DNA of 64,000 nucleotides from Streptomyces flavofungini (GTDB taxonomy: Bacteria > Actinomycetota > Actinomycetes > Streptomycetales > Streptomycetaceae). The stretch is taken from positions 1,860,001-1,924,000 of the forward strand of contig NZ_CP128846.1 of NCBI RefSeq assembly GCF_030388665.1, given 5' to 3'. Below, piece by piece: positions 7,077 through 16,913 of this stretch. Position 1 is the first letter of the stretch. Every line of letters begins with the position of its first letter. A program made the position numbers and the translations under genes. A model generated the notes under the pieces. The model did no database searches. It saw only the letters and a program-made list of their open reading frames with translations, and was not told the origin of the DNA.

Positions 7077-8975
7077 CTACCGCCGCGGCTTCACCACCAT
7101 CGCCGACCCGCCGCCCCTGCGCTCCTTCTCGGCCGCCGCGAGCCACCGCCCGCCCGCGAGCCGCTGCACGCCGGTCGCGGCGCCGATCTCCGGGTTCCGC
7201 CGGAAGGCATGGCCGATCGCCTCCAGCTCGCGCCGGGTCTCGCTGTTCCACAGGCCCGGTTCGAGCTCCGTCGTGGCGGCGTTGCGCTGGCTGGCGCGCG
7301 GCGCCGCGATGGCGTCGACCAGGGGCAGGCCCCGGTCGAGGAAACCGGTCAGGGTCTGCAGGACGGTCGTGATGATGGTCGCGCCGCCGGGCGAGCCGAG
7401 CGCGACGACCGGCCGGTCGTGGCGGTCCAGGACGATGGTCGGCGAGAGCGACGAGCGCGGGCGCTTGCCGGGCCCGGGCAGGTTCGGGTCGTGCACGGCC
7501 GGGTTGGCGGGCGCGAAGGAGAAGTCGGTCAGCTCGTTGTTGAGCAGGAAGCCGCGTCCGGGCACGGTGATCCCGCTGCCGCCGGTCTGCTCGATGGTCA
7601 GGGTGTACGCGACGACGTTGCCCCACTTGTCGGCCGCCGTCAGATGCGTGGTGTTCTCCCCCTCGTACGTCGTCGGAGCCGCCTTGTCCCCGGCGCGGCA
7701 GGGCACGGGGTTGCGCGGGTCGCCGGGCGCGAGCGGGCTCTTGAGGACGGCGTCGTCCTTGATCAGGCAGGCACGGGAGTCCGCGTACTTCTGCGAGAGG
7801 AGTTCCTTCTTCGGTACGTCCTCGAAGGCCGGGTCGCCGACCCAGCGCCCCCGGTCGGCGAACGCGATGCGGCTCGCCTCGATGAAGCGGTGCAGATAGC
7901 GCGTGCGGGTGGCCTTGGAGAGGTCGGTGCGCTCCAGGATGTTCAGGGCCTCGCCGACGGTGGTGCCGCCGGATGAGGACGGCGCCATGGAGTAGACGCC
8001 GAGGCCGCGGTAGGACGTCCTGGTGGGGGTGCGGCGCTTGACCTCGTAGTCGCGCAGGTCCTTCATGGACAGGTCGCCGGGGCGGGCGTTGCGCCCGGAT
8101 TCCGGGTCCACGGGCGGCTTGTTGACGGTGCGGACCAGGTCACGGCCGAGCCTGCCGCGGTACAGCGTTCCCAGGCCCTTGTCCGCCAGCTCCGCGTACG
8201 TCCGCGCGAGGTCGGGGTTCTTGAAGGTCGAGCCGACGACGGGCAGCTTCCCGCCGGGCAGGAAGAGGCGCGCGGTGTCGGGGAAGTCCGCGAACCGCGC
8301 CTGGTTCGAGGCGGTCTGGGAGCGGAAGGTCTCATCGACGGTGAAGCCGTGCCGGGCCAGGCGCTCGGCGGGCTTCAGGACCGTGCCCAGCGACTTGCTG
8401 CCCCAGGAGTCGAGCGCCTCCTGCCAGGTGGCGGGCGTGCCGGGGGTACCCACGGCCAGACCGCTGGTGACGGCGTCGGCGAACGGCAGCGGCTTGCCGT
8501 TCTCCAGGAACAGCTCGGAGTCCGCTGTGCGCGGCGCGGTCTCGCGGCCGTCCAGGGAGCGCACCGTGCGGGACTTCGCGTCGTAGTACACGAAGTATCC
8601 GCCGCCGCCGATGCCCGCGGAGTACGGCTCGCTGACGCCGAGGGCCGCGGCCGTGGCGACCGCCGCGTCCACGGCGTTGCCGCCCTTCTTCAGGACCTCG
8701 ATGCCGGCGGCGGACGCGTCCTGGTCGACGCTCGCGACCGCGCCGCCGTGGCCGACGGCCACGGGGGTCTTCTCCGGGGTGGTGGCACCCGAAGGGCCCG
8801 TTCGGGCCGTAGTGACCGATACCGGTCTTGCGCCGGGTTCGGCCGCGGTGGCCGATTCGGCGCTCGTGCCCGGTTGCGCTGAGCGCGAAGGCGAAGGGGG
8901 CGCCGCCGCACCGACCGTCACCAATACCCCGCCGACCGCACATAGGGTCAGATTCCGTACGAGACCGCGCCGCAT
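7077..8975 (-). CDS. ggt: Secreted gamma-glutamyltransferase
   Basis: Ntn-hydrolase precursor of 632 residues that cleaves gamma-glutamyl bonds (glutathione or related thiols and peptides) outside the cell. The N-terminus has a basic stretch and hydrophobic segment (NLTLCAVGGVLVTVGAAA), then a Ser/Ala/Pro-rich linker. Self-cleavage should occur before the first Thr of ENTTHLTAADKWG (~residue 441), giving large and small subunits. Small-subunit motifs GSPGGATII and LLNNELTDF are present. Monocistronic on the minus strand. Full length with key residues intact. Confidence 0.93.
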   Translation of the reverse strand: MRRGLVRNLTLCAVGGVLVTVGAAAPPSPSRSAQPGTSAESATAAEPGARPVSVTTARTGPSGATTPEKTPVAVGHGGAVASVDQDASAAGIEVLKKGGNAVDAAVATAAALGVSEPYSAGIGGGGYFVYYDAKSRTVRSLDGRETAPRTADSELFLENGKPLPFADAVTSGLAVGTPGTPATWQEALDSWGSKSLGTVLKPAERLARHGFTVDETFRSQTASNQARFADFPDTARLFLPGGKLPVVGSTFKNPDLARTYAELADKGLGTLYRGRLGRDLVRTVNKPPVDPESGRNARPGDLSMKDLRDYEVKRRTPTRTSYRGLGVYSMAPSSSGGTTVGEALNILERTDLSKATRTRYLHRFIEASRIAFADRGRWVGDPAFEDVPKKELLSQKYADSRACLIKDDAVLKSPLAPGDPRNPVPCRAGDKAAPTTYEGENTTHLTAADKWGNVVAYTLTIEQTGGSGITVPGRGFLLNNELTDFSFAPANPAVHDPNLPGPGKRPRSSLSPTIVLDRHDRPVVALGSPGGATIITTVLQTLTGFLDRGLPLVDAIAAPRASQRNAATTELEPGLWNSETRRELEAIGHAFRRNPEIGAATGVQRLAGGRWLAAAEKERRGGGSAMVVKPRR

Positions 8976-9079
8976 TCGTACCTCCAGTCAACAGCCGTCT
9001 GCGCAGCGTAACTTCGGTCTTCCCGCCCCGCCATGGGCTCTTCGAACGAGGCTCCGAATGGCCGCTAGCATGCGCCCCC

Positions 9080-9841
9080 ATGACTCAAGACGTGCGCTAT
9101 CTCGTCCTCGGCCTGCTCGCGGCCGCGCTCGGTGCCACCTTGGGCTGGCTGCTGCGTTCACAGCTGTGGAAGCGCAGGCTCCGCCGCAAGCAGGCGTTCT
9201 TCGGGCTGCCCGCGAACGCCGAGTCGCTGCTCGTGGTCAACCGTGAGGTGAGCGGCCCGGAGCTGCTCGTGACGCGGCACGACGTGTTCTCGCTGCTCGA
9301 ACTGGCCGCGCTGATCAAGGAGTGCGGCGGGCACGCCCAGATCGTCGCGCACGACGCCGCCCAGCAGGGCTTCGGCGAGCGCACCGAGTTCTGCGTCGGC
9401 AACCCGGCGGTCCACCGCCGCATGGCCGCGCACATGCACTCGCTGCTGCCCGGCGTGCGCGTCAACACCGACCCGGAGCCGGGCCCGGACCGGGGCGCCT
9501 TCCAGATCGGCTCCGAGCGCTACCGCATGGAGGGCGGCAGGACCGAGTACGTCATCCTGGCCCGCCTGACCGCGGGGCAGGCGCCGGCGGCGCGGCCCGT
9601 CTTCCTCTTCTGCGGCCAGCGCGCCATCACCAACCAGGCCGCGACCCGCTATCTGGCCCGCCACCACGAACGCCTCGCCCGCAAGCACGGCAACCACTCC
9701 TTCGCGCTGCTCCTGAAGGTCGTGAACTCGCAGGCGTACGGACCGGACGTGGTCGAGCTCGTCGCGGACGTGACCCGCCCCGCCCAGGAGCCCATCCCGG
9801 CCCCCGCCCCGGCCCCGCGCAACTCCCACCGCGCCAAGTGA
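9080..9841 (+). CDS. Membrane-anchored conserved hypothetical protein
   Basis: Protein of 253 residues. One N-terminal transmembrane helix (LVLGLLAAALGATLGWLL, residues ~8-25) followed by a basic stop-transfer stretch (WKRRLRRKQ) places the rest in the cytoplasm. The soluble part is an alpha/beta domain (NREVSGPELLVTRHDVFSLL; GQRAITNQAATRYLARHH), with a Pro/Ala-rich tail (QEPIPAPAPAPAP). No catalytic signature recognised. An overlapping out-of-frame ATG lies at 9070; the ATG at 9080 fits the coding frame. Function unknown. Confidence 0.72.
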   Translation: MTQDVRYLVLGLLAAALGATLGWLLRSQLWKRRLRRKQAFFGLPANAESLLVVNREVSGPELLVTRHDVFSLLELAALIKECGGHAQIVAHDAAQQGFGERTEFCVGNPAVHRRMAAHMHSLLPGVRVNTDPEPGPDRGAFQIGSERYRMEGGRTEYVILARLTAGQAPAARPVFLFCGQRAITNQAATRYLARHHERLARKHGNHSFALLLKVVNSQAYGPDVVELVADVTRPAQEPIPAPAPAPRNSHRAK

Positions 9842-10029
9842 CCGGCGCGCCGGCGACGCGCGGACGGGCCCCCGCATGAGCGGCATGTGAGCGCGCCCCC
9901 ACAGAACGTATGCCGCGAATAACGCCTCTATGACGTAGTCGGCAATTTCCGGGCAACGGGCAACCAGAGCGGACCTCGCGCACTCTCACTCCGGGCAGGC
10001 AGTCAACATCCGCACGGAGGTACGTTCCC

Positions 10030-11241
10030 TTGAGGTCCCGGTCCCTGAGCCCGGCGCAGCGCCGACGCTCCATACGCCCCCGCCACGCCGCCGTCGCGGG
10101 CGTCGCGGCCCTGGCGGCCACCCTGTCCGCCTGCTCGGACGGCGGCTCCGGCTCCGACGACGCCGAGGCCGTCAAGCCGAAGGTCTCCGTGAACCTCACC
10201 GGCGGCCAGGCCAAGGCGGGCGCCCCCGTGACCGTGAAGCTGGCCACCGAGGACGTCAAGCTGAAGGACGTCGCCGTCGCCGACGCCGAGGGCACGAAGC
10301 TCGCGGGCAAGGTCGCCGCCGACGGCCGCAGCTGGACCTCGGCGCGCAACGCCGCGCCCGGCACCAGCTACACCCTGCGGGCCACCACCGACCAGGGCGG
10401 TCGGACGACGAGGTCCTTCAAGACGGCCCCGCCCGAGAAGGTCAACAAGGTCACGATCACGCCGGGCAGCAGCCTCAAGACCGTCGGCGTGGCGCAGCCC
10501 CTGTCGATCGTCTTCGACAACCCCGTCAGGAACAAGGCCGAGGTGGAGAAGCACCTCAAGGTCAGCACGTCGAACGACACCACCGGGTCCTGGGGCTGGA
10601 TCAAGAACTACGACGGCAAGGACCGCGTCGACTGGCGCCCGAAGGAGTACTGGAAGTCCGGCACGAAGGTGGAGCTGGACGCCCAGCTCAACGGCGTCGA
10701 CTCGGGTGCGGACGGCGGCTGGTTCGTGCGGGACTACGACACCGCGGTGACCGTCGGCAGGAACCAGGTCGTCAAGGTGGACCTGGACAGCAAGACGGCG
10801 ACGCTGACGCGGGACGGCAAGGCCGTCAAGCGGGTTCCGATGTCGGCGGGCACCCCCGGCGGCGAGAAGGCGTCCTGGGGCGGCACGTCGGTCCTGATGG
10901 CCAAGGAGGGCACGATCAACATGCGCTCCGAGACCGTCGGCCTCGGTGACGCCTACGACAAGATGGTCGACTACTCGATGCGGCTGACCTGGTCGGGCAT
11001 GTACGCGCACGCCGCGCCCTGGAACGCCGCGTACTTCGGCAACACCAACCACAGCTCCGGCTGCGTCGGCATGAGCACCTCCGACGCCTCCTGGCTGTAC
11101 GGCCAGGTCCAGGTCGGCGACCCGTTCGAGGTCACGGGCTCCGGCTCCAAGGGCACGCCGGACCCGGGCAACGGCTACGGCGAGTGGAACCTCTCCTGGG
11201 CCGACTGGCAGGCCAAGAGCGCGCTGAAGTCCGCCTCTTGA
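10030..11241 (+). CDS. L,D-transpeptidase lipoprotein (LdtMt2 type)
   Basis: Cell-wall enzyme that makes 3-3 peptidoglycan cross-links, anchored to the outer face of the membrane by lipid. Of 403 residues: signal peptide with lipobox LSAC near residue 36, an Ig-like domain in the first half (VSVNLTGGQAKAGAPVTVKL), a second domain, then the YkuD catalytic domain with HSSGCVGMS near residue 347, where Cys is the nucleophile. The motif resembles the HSHGCLN form of mycobacterial LdtMt2. The TTG at 10030 was chosen because CGGAGG lies 9 nt upstream and it includes the whole signal peptide. Such enzymes give beta-lactam-tolerant cross-linking. Confidence 0.92.
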   Translation: MRSRSLSPAQRRRSIRPRHAAVAGVAALAATLSACSDGGSGSDDAEAVKPKVSVNLTGGQAKAGAPVTVKLATEDVKLKDVAVADAEGTKLAGKVAADGRSWTSARNAAPGTSYTLRATTDQGGRTTRSFKTAPPEKVNKVTITPGSSLKTVGVAQPLSIVFDNPVRNKAEVEKHLKVSTSNDTTGSWGWIKNYDGKDRVDWRPKEYWKSGTKVELDAQLNGVDSGADGGWFVRDYDTAVTVGRNQVVKVDLDSKTATLTRDGKAVKRVPMSAGTPGGEKASWGGTSVLMAKEGTINMRSETVGLGDAYDKMVDYSMRLTWSGMYAHAAPWNAAYFGNTNHSSGCVGMSTSDASWLYGQVQVGDPFEVTGSGSKGTPDPGNGYGEWNLSWADWQAKSALKSAS

Positions 11242-11263
11242 GGTGACATCCACGTCAACAATC

Positions 11264-11303
11264 GTTACCCGGGCGTAACTTACCGACGGGTTACCCCGGG
11301 TAA
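11264..11303. promoter_or_regulatory. Inverted repeats GTTAC/GTAAC upstream of the S15 hydrolase
   Basis: GTTAC-CCGGGC-GTAAC (11264-11279) and TTACCC-C-GGGTAA (11291-11303) are two perfect inverted repeats, with further GTTACC copies at 11290 and about 11313, within 100 bp of the hydrolase start. Clustered TTACC/GGTAA sites resemble operators of TetR-type repressors in actinobacteria. No such regulator is adjacent, so the factor is unknown. Confidence 0.45.
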
Positions 11304-11358
11304 AGAACCACGGTTACCGTTCGGTCACTTTGCACTTTCAACAAGTGAGGAGTGACCC

Positions 11359-12954
11359 GTGCGAGACCCCCACCAGTCCCTGCGGTCCACGACCGCGGGG
11401 GCCGTCTCCGCCGCCCTGATCGCGGGCGCCGCCTTCGGGCTTGCGCCCGCGGCCCAGGCCGCACCCGCCGAACGCCCCGCCGCGGCGGCCACCGCGAGCG
11501 TGCGCTTCGTCGACATCCCCGGCGACGGCGGCACCGTCCTCAAGGCCAACGTCGTCACGCCCGCGGGCGCGACGGCGGACAGCTCGTACCCCGCGATCGT
11601 GCTGCCCACCAGCTGGGCCATGCCGCAGATCGAATACATCGCCCAGGCCAAGAAGCTCGCCGCCGCCGGGTACGTCGTCGTCAGCTACAACTCCCGCGGC
11701 TTCTGGCAGTCCGGCGGCGAGATCGAGGTCGGCGGCCCCGAGGACATCGCCGACGCCTCCAAGGTCATCGACTGGACGCTGAGGAACACCCCCACCGACC
11801 CCGGCAAGGTCGGCATGGCGGGCGTCAGTTACGGCGCGGGCATCAGCCTCCTCGCCGCTGCCCACGACAAGCGCGTCAAGGCGGTCGGCGCGCTCAGCGG
11901 CTGGGGCGATCTGGTCGAGTCCATCTACAGCGGCCGCACCCAGCACGCCCAGGCGGGCGCCCTGCTCGGCGGCGCGGGCCACCTCACCGGACGCCCCAGC
12001 GCCGAACTGAAGCGCATCCTCAAGGACTTCCTCGGCTCGAACCTCGACAGCGAGGACGAGATGATCGCGTGGGGCAGCAAGCGCTCCCCCGCGACCTACC
12101 TGGACCGCCTCAACAAGAACGGCGCCGCGATCCTCCTCGCCAACGCCTGGGGCGACACCATCTTCCCGCCCAACCAGTACGCGAGCTTCTACGAGAAGCT
12201 GACGGGCCCCAAGCGCCTGGAGTTCCGCCCCGGCGACCACGCCACCGCCGAGGCCACCGGCCTGCTCGGCCTGCCCAACGACACCTGGACGACCACCGAG
12301 CGCTGGTTCGACCACTACCTCAAGGGCGAGAAGAACGGCATCGACCGGGAGCAGCCGGTCCAGCTCAAGTCGCGGTCCACGGGCGGCTACGAGGGCTACC
12401 CGGACTGGAAGTCGGTCGGCGCGACCAGCAAGAAGATCGCCCTCTCGGGCTCCACCACGATCCGCGCGAACGTCGACTCCGGCGCCAACGGCGGCATCGT
12501 GATGCTGTCCAACACCCTCGACCAGTTCCTGAAGCTGCCGCCGGTGGCGTCGATGCCGCTGCTGCCGCGCCGGTACGCGGCGGTCTGGCAGTCCGAGCGG
12601 GCACCGCGGGAACAGCGGGTGCGCGGCACCGCGAAGCTGCACACGACGGTGACCAGCACCAAGGAGAGCGGAACCCTCGTCGCGTACCTCTACGACGTGG
12701 GCCCGCTCGGCCTCGGCAAGCTGGTCAGCAACGCGCCGTACACCTTCCACGGCAAGACCCCGGGCAAGCCGTTCGCCGTCGACCTGGAGCTGTTCTCCAC
12801 GGCCTACGACGTCCCGGCGGGGCACCGGCTCGCCCTGGTCGTCGACACGGTCGACCCGCTCTATGTCGAGCACAACCCGTCCGGCGCGCAGCTGACCTTC
12901 TCCTCGCCCGGAACCGACCCGTCGTACGTGTCGGTCCCCCTGCGCGAGCAGTGA
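11359..12954 (+). CDS. Secreted CocE/NonD-type (peptidase S15-like) hydrolase
   Basis: Exported alpha/beta hydrolase of 531 residues related to X-Pro dipeptidyl-peptidases and acyl esterases. A signal peptide ends near AAQAAPAE (~residue 36). The catalytic triad is readable: Ser in GVSYGAG (~158), Asp in WGDTIFPP (~265), His in PGDHAT (~294). A C-terminal jelly-roll domain (ESGTLVAYLYDVGPLGLGKL; VPAGHRLALVVDT) is the usual S15 partner. GTG start at 11359 with GTGAGGAG upstream. Peptidase and esterase activity cannot be told apart from the sequence. Confidence 0.88.
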   Translation: MRDPHQSLRSTTAGAVSAALIAGAAFGLAPAAQAAPAERPAAAATASVRFVDIPGDGGTVLKANVVTPAGATADSSYPAIVLPTSWAMPQIEYIAQAKKLAAAGYVVVSYNSRGFWQSGGEIEVGGPEDIADASKVIDWTLRNTPTDPGKVGMAGVSYGAGISLLAAAHDKRVKAVGALSGWGDLVESIYSGRTQHAQAGALLGGAGHLTGRPSAELKRILKDFLGSNLDSEDEMIAWGSKRSPATYLDRLNKNGAAILLANAWGDTIFPPNQYASFYEKLTGPKRLEFRPGDHATAEATGLLGLPNDTWTTTERWFDHYLKGEKNGIDREQPVQLKSRSTGGYEGYPDWKSVGATSKKIALSGSTTIRANVDSGANGGIVMLSNTLDQFLKLPPVASMPLLPRRYAAVWQSERAPREQRVRGTAKLHTTVTSTKESGTLVAYLYDVGPLGLGKLVSNAPYTFHGKTPGKPFAVDLELFSTAYDVPAGHRLALVVDTVDPLYVEHNPSGAQLTFSSPGTDPSYVSVPLREQ

Positions 12955-12960
12955 TCTCCG

Positions 12961-13044
12961 GCTGCTGCCGGGCGGGCCTGGCCCTCCAGCTGCTGCTCCC
13001 GTCAGGGGCCGGGGGCCCTGGGGGGACCCCCGCCCGGCAGCAGC
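12961..13044. terminator. Long inverted repeat between convergent genes, arm inside gluD
   Basis: GCTGCTGCCGGGCGGG (12961-12976) pairs perfectly with CCCGCCCGGCAGCAGC (13029-13044); further G/C runs lie between. It sits between the hydrolase (+) and gluD (-) stops and could end transcription from both sides. The right arm codes for part of the GluD C-terminal tail. Confidence 0.6.
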
Positions 13045-13898
13045 GTCCCTGGTTCAGCCGGGGCGACATCCACGGCCTCTGTCTTGGGACTGCGCTGCTG
13101 ACGCTTGGACACCCAGTAGGCGAACCACGAAAGCAGCATGCACATCCCGATGTAGATCGGTGAGATCACCATGACCACGGGGATGAAAGGCAAATCGTAG
13201 TCGAGATTCGACGCGATCAGCTTCCCGGCGTGGAGGAACTCCTCATAGGTGATCAGATAGCCGAGTGAGGTGTCCTTCAGGGCCACGACCAACTGGCTGA
13301 TGATGGCGGGCAACATGGCCCGCACCGCCTGCGGCACCAGGACGTACGACATGACCTGGGTCTTTCTCATCCCCAGCGCGTAGGCTGCCTCCCTCTGGCC
13401 GCGCTCGACCGAGTTGACGCCGGAGCGGAACACCTCGGCGAGCACGGAACCGTTGTAGAGCGTGAGCCCGGCGACCAGCGCCGGCAGCGGCTGGACCTTC
13501 AGCGCCACGAAGACGAAGAAGATCATCACGAGCACGGGCATGGCCCGGAAGAACTCCACCAGGAGCGTGGCGACCCAGCGCACAGGGCGGTGGTCCGAGA
13601 GCCGTCCGGTGGCGAGCAGCCCACCGAGGGCGAGCGAGAGCACGGCGGCGATCGCGAAGGCCTTCAGCGTGTTGCCGAGCCCGCGCAGCAGCAGTTCCTG
13701 GATGCCCTTGTACTCGAACGGCGTCCACTTGGTGGCGGTGAACTGGTCGGTGTCGAACAGCAGATACAGGATCCAGCCGACGAGCGCGACGATCACGGCG
13801 GTGGAGACGACGCCGTAGACGAGGTGTCTGCGGCGGGTCCGCGGGCCCGGGATGTCGTAGAGCGCGGTGGCTTCGGGAGCGTGGGCGGTGGTGGTCAT
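13002..13898 (-). CDS. gluD: Glutamate ABC transporter permease GluD
   Basis: Inner-membrane subunit of the polar amino-acid ABC importer, 298 residues with several hydrophobic segments. The permease signature for ATPase contact is seen around EAAYALGMRKTQVMSYVLVP. Its ATG (13898-13896) overlaps the gluC stop by four bases, so the two are translationally coupled. The C-terminal tail (PGTLLPGGGPPRAPGP) is Gly/Pro-rich and is coded by an inverted repeat, so it is probably not functionally constrained. Pairs with GluC, GluB and GluA for glutamate uptake. Confidence 0.92.
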   Translation of the reverse strand: MTTTAHAPEATALYDIPGPRTRRRHLVYGVVSTAVIVALVGWILYLLFDTDQFTATKWTPFEYKGIQELLLRGLGNTLKAFAIAAVLSLALGGLLATGRLSDHRPVRWVATLLVEFFRAMPVLVMIFFVFVALKVQPLPALVAGLTLYNGSVLAEVFRSGVNSVERGQREAAYALGMRKTQVMSYVLVPQAVRAMLPAIISQLVVALKDTSLGYLITYEEFLHAGKLIASNLDYDLPFIPVVMVISPIYIGMCMLLSWFAYWVSKRQQRSPKTEAVDVAPAEPGTLLPGGGPPRAPGP

Positions 13899-14539
13899 CG
13901 GGCGACTCCCCAGCGCTTCTCGAGGACGTTGAAGACGGCGCTGATGGCGAGGGTGATGATCAGGTAGCCGAGGGCGATCCAGACGAAGGTCCAGATGATG
14001 CTGTAGCCGAGTTCGCTGAGGGTCTTGTAGCTGCCGAGCAGTTCGGTGACGCTGAACGCCCCGGCGATGGCGGAGTTCTTGGCGAGCGCGATGAGCGTGG
14101 AGCCGACCGGCGGGATGACCGAGCGGAACGCCTGCGGGAGCACCACCGCGGACAGCGTCTGACTGAAGGTCATGCCGAGGCTGCGGGCCGCCTCGCCCTG
14201 CCCCTTGGGCACGGTGTTGATGCCCGAGCGCAGCGCCTCGCAGATGAACGCCGAGGTGTAGCAGCCGAGCGCGAGCACCGCGAACACCTTGAAGGGCAGC
14301 ACGAGTCCGAACCGCGGCAGGCCCAGCAGCACCGCGAAGAACAGCAGCGTCAGCGGCGTGTTCCGCAGGACGGCCACCCACACGGCCCCGAACACCCGGA
14401 ACGACCCGACGGGGGCGACCCGGAACGAGGCCATCACGAACCCGAGCGCGAGCGCGAGCAGCGAGGCGTACACGGTGAGTTCCACGGTGCCGAGGAAGCC
14501 GTCCCCGAACGTGGAGAAGTTGTCTGTCAGTACGTCCAC
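13895..14539 (-). CDS. gluC: Glutamate ABC transporter permease GluC
   Basis: Second membrane subunit of the glutamate importer, 214 residues. The conserved EAA loop is GQGEAARSLGMTFSQTL, and the N-terminal permease signature (FLGTVELTVYASLLALALGF) is of the HisMQ type. Its 3' end overlaps gluD by four bases and its start is 9 bp downstream of gluB, giving operon order gluA-gluB-gluC-gluD on the minus strand, as in other actinobacteria. Confidence 0.93.
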   Translation of the reverse strand: MDVLTDNFSTFGDGFLGTVELTVYASLLALALGFVMASFRVAPVGSFRVFGAVWVAVLRNTPLTLLFFAVLLGLPRFGLVLPFKVFAVLALGCYTSAFICEALRSGINTVPKGQGEAARSLGMTFSQTLSAVVLPQAFRSVIPPVGSTLIALAKNSAIAGAFSVTELLGSYKTLSELGYSIIWTFVWIALGYLIITLAISAVFNVLEKRWGVAR

Positions 14540-14548
14540 GACGCCTCC

Positions 14549-15457
14549 TCAGCTCGCCGGGTAGCGGTCGATGGCGGGCGGCTTCGGCGCCGGGACGCCG
14601 GAGAGCCCGAGGGTCGCGTCGTACGCCTTCTTCCAGTCGCCGTCCTTCTCCCGGGCGGCGAGGGCGTCGTCGACGGCGAACCGCAGCGTGGTGTCGCCGC
14701 GCGGCACCCCGATGCCGTAGGGCTCCTTCGAGAACGGCTTGCCGACCAGCTTGAGTTCGTCGGGCACCTTGGCCGCGTACCCGATGAGGATCGCGTCGTC
14801 GGTGGTGACGGCGTCGACCTGATAGGTCAGCAGATTGTCGACACACACGGAGTACGTGTCGTACGCGACGAGCGTCGCCTTCGGGTAGTCCTGCTTGATG
14901 CGCTGGTACGGCGTGGAGCCCGCGGCGGAGCACACGCGCTTGCCGTTCAGGTCCTCGGGGCCCTTGATGTCGTCCTCGTCGTGCCGCACGAGCAGGCCCT
15001 GCCCGGCCATGTAGTAGGGGCCCGCGAAGCCGACGAGCTTCTTGCGGAGGTCGTTGATGGTGTAGGTGCCGACGTAGTAGTCGATCTGCCCGTTCTGCAG
15101 GGCGGTCTCGCGGTTGGCGGAGGCGATCGTCTTGAAGGAGATCCTCGCGGGGTCGAGGCCGAGGGAGGCCGAGACCATCTTGGCGATCTCGATGTCGAAG
15201 CCCGAGTACCTGCCGGTCGCCGGGTCCTTCTCGCCGAGGTAGGGCTGGTCCTCCTTGGCGCCCACGACGAAGCGGCCGCGGCTCTTGGCCTTGCGCCAGG
15301 TGCCGGACTTCGTCAGCTCGAAGCCCTTGGCCACCTGGTACTTCGGCAGCTCACCGGCCGCGGGGCCCTTGGTCGGGGGGCTGCCCTCCTTGCCGCAGGC
15401 GGCGGTGGCCAGGGCGGTGAGGACGAGCGCGGCGAACAGACGTGTCGTACGGAGCAT
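14549..15457 (-). CDS. gluB: Glutamate-binding lipoprotein GluB
   Basis: Extracellular solute receptor of the glutamate importer, tethered by lipid. Of 302 residues: signal peptide MLRTTRLFAALVLTALATAAC with the lipobox Cys at 21, then the family 3 periplasmic-binding fold (GRFVVGAKEDQPYLGEKD; YSGFDIEIAKMVSASLG; GQIDYYVGTYTIND; VTTDDAILIGYAAKV). Lies between gluA (13-bp gap) and gluC (9-bp gap). Substrate assignment rests on the operon order and overall similarity to GluB. Confidence 0.92.
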   Translation of the reverse strand: MLRTTRLFAALVLTALATAACGKEGSPPTKGPAAGELPKYQVAKGFELTKSGTWRKAKSRGRFVVGAKEDQPYLGEKDPATGRYSGFDIEIAKMVSASLGLDPARISFKTIASANRETALQNGQIDYYVGTYTINDLRKKLVGFAGPYYMAGQGLLVRHDEDDIKGPEDLNGKRVCSAAGSTPYQRIKQDYPKATLVAYDTYSVCVDNLLTYQVDAVTTDDAILIGYAAKVPDELKLVGKPFSKEPYGIGVPRGDTTLRFAVDDALAAREKDGDWKKAYDATLGLSGVPAPKPPAIDRYPAS

Positions 15458-15470
15458 GCTCAGCCCCCCG

Positions 15471-16214
<744 letters not shown>

Positions 16215-16335
16215 GCCCAGACCTGCCCACTCATCGCGGTGTCGGTCAGCGCAAACTATCCACGCGAAAACGGGACTTACTGGACGACACGCACTTATGG
16301 GCATTAACCGTATTTGAGGCTATGTTTCCTGGCGG

Positions 16336-16776
16336 CTACGTCTCGGACGCCTCCGCGTACACCTGAGACAACTCGGGGGTCCCCTGGACCGCCCAGTCGA
16401 GCCCCGCGGCGACCACGTCGATCTCCCGCCCGGACACCAGGCGCACCACCGGGGTGCCCCCCGGAAGGACCTGCCAGACCGCGCCCGGCACGGTCCGCAC
16501 GATCACCGTGCCCAGATACAGGCCCGCGTCGTTGCCGAGCCAGGGCAGCGTCTCCGCGTCGTCGCGCCAGCGCGGCGGCAGCTGGTCCAGGGCGGCCAGG
16601 GACGCCGGGGAGTCATCGAGTTCGAGGCCGGCTCCGCCCGCCTGCGAGCGCAGCAGCTCGCACTCGGCCAGCAGTTCGCCCACACCGACCGGGTCGTCCT
16701 CGAAGGCGGCCGCGAGCCGCAGCCCCGGCTCGCCCGGATGCCGCTTGCGCCATTTGTCCAAGAACGGAATGTTCAT
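16336..16776 (-). CDS. DUF6278-like conserved hypothetical protein
   Basis: Small soluble protein of 146 residues (MNIPFLDKWRKRHPGEPGL...) that I match by eye to a Streptomyces family of unknown function. No signal peptide or membrane segment. Conserved-looking features are a Trp-rich middle (LPPRWRDDAETLPWLGNDAG) and VLPGGTPVVRLVSGREIDVV. ATG at 16776 is preferred over an upstream in-frame start that adds only an Arg/Pro-rich leader. Stands alone upstream of gluA on the same strand; its link with glutamate uptake, if any, is unknown. Confidence 0.7.
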   Translation of the reverse strand: MNIPFLDKWRKRHPGEPGLRLAAAFEDDPVGVGELLAECELLRSQAGGAGLELDDSPASLAALDQLPPRWRDDAETLPWLGNDAGLYLGTVIVRTVPGAVWQVLPGGTPVVRLVSGREIDVVAAGLDWAVQGTPELSQVYAEASET

Positions 16777-16913
16777 GACCGGCCTCTCCGTGGGGTGCCC
16801 GGGGCGGCCTCCCCGGACGGGCCGGGGCGGCCGGACGGCGGATCTGCGCTTCAAAGGAATGTATCTTGCGGCAGTTGATCACGGAATGAGTGGAATCGAC
16901 GGAACCAGGAGCG

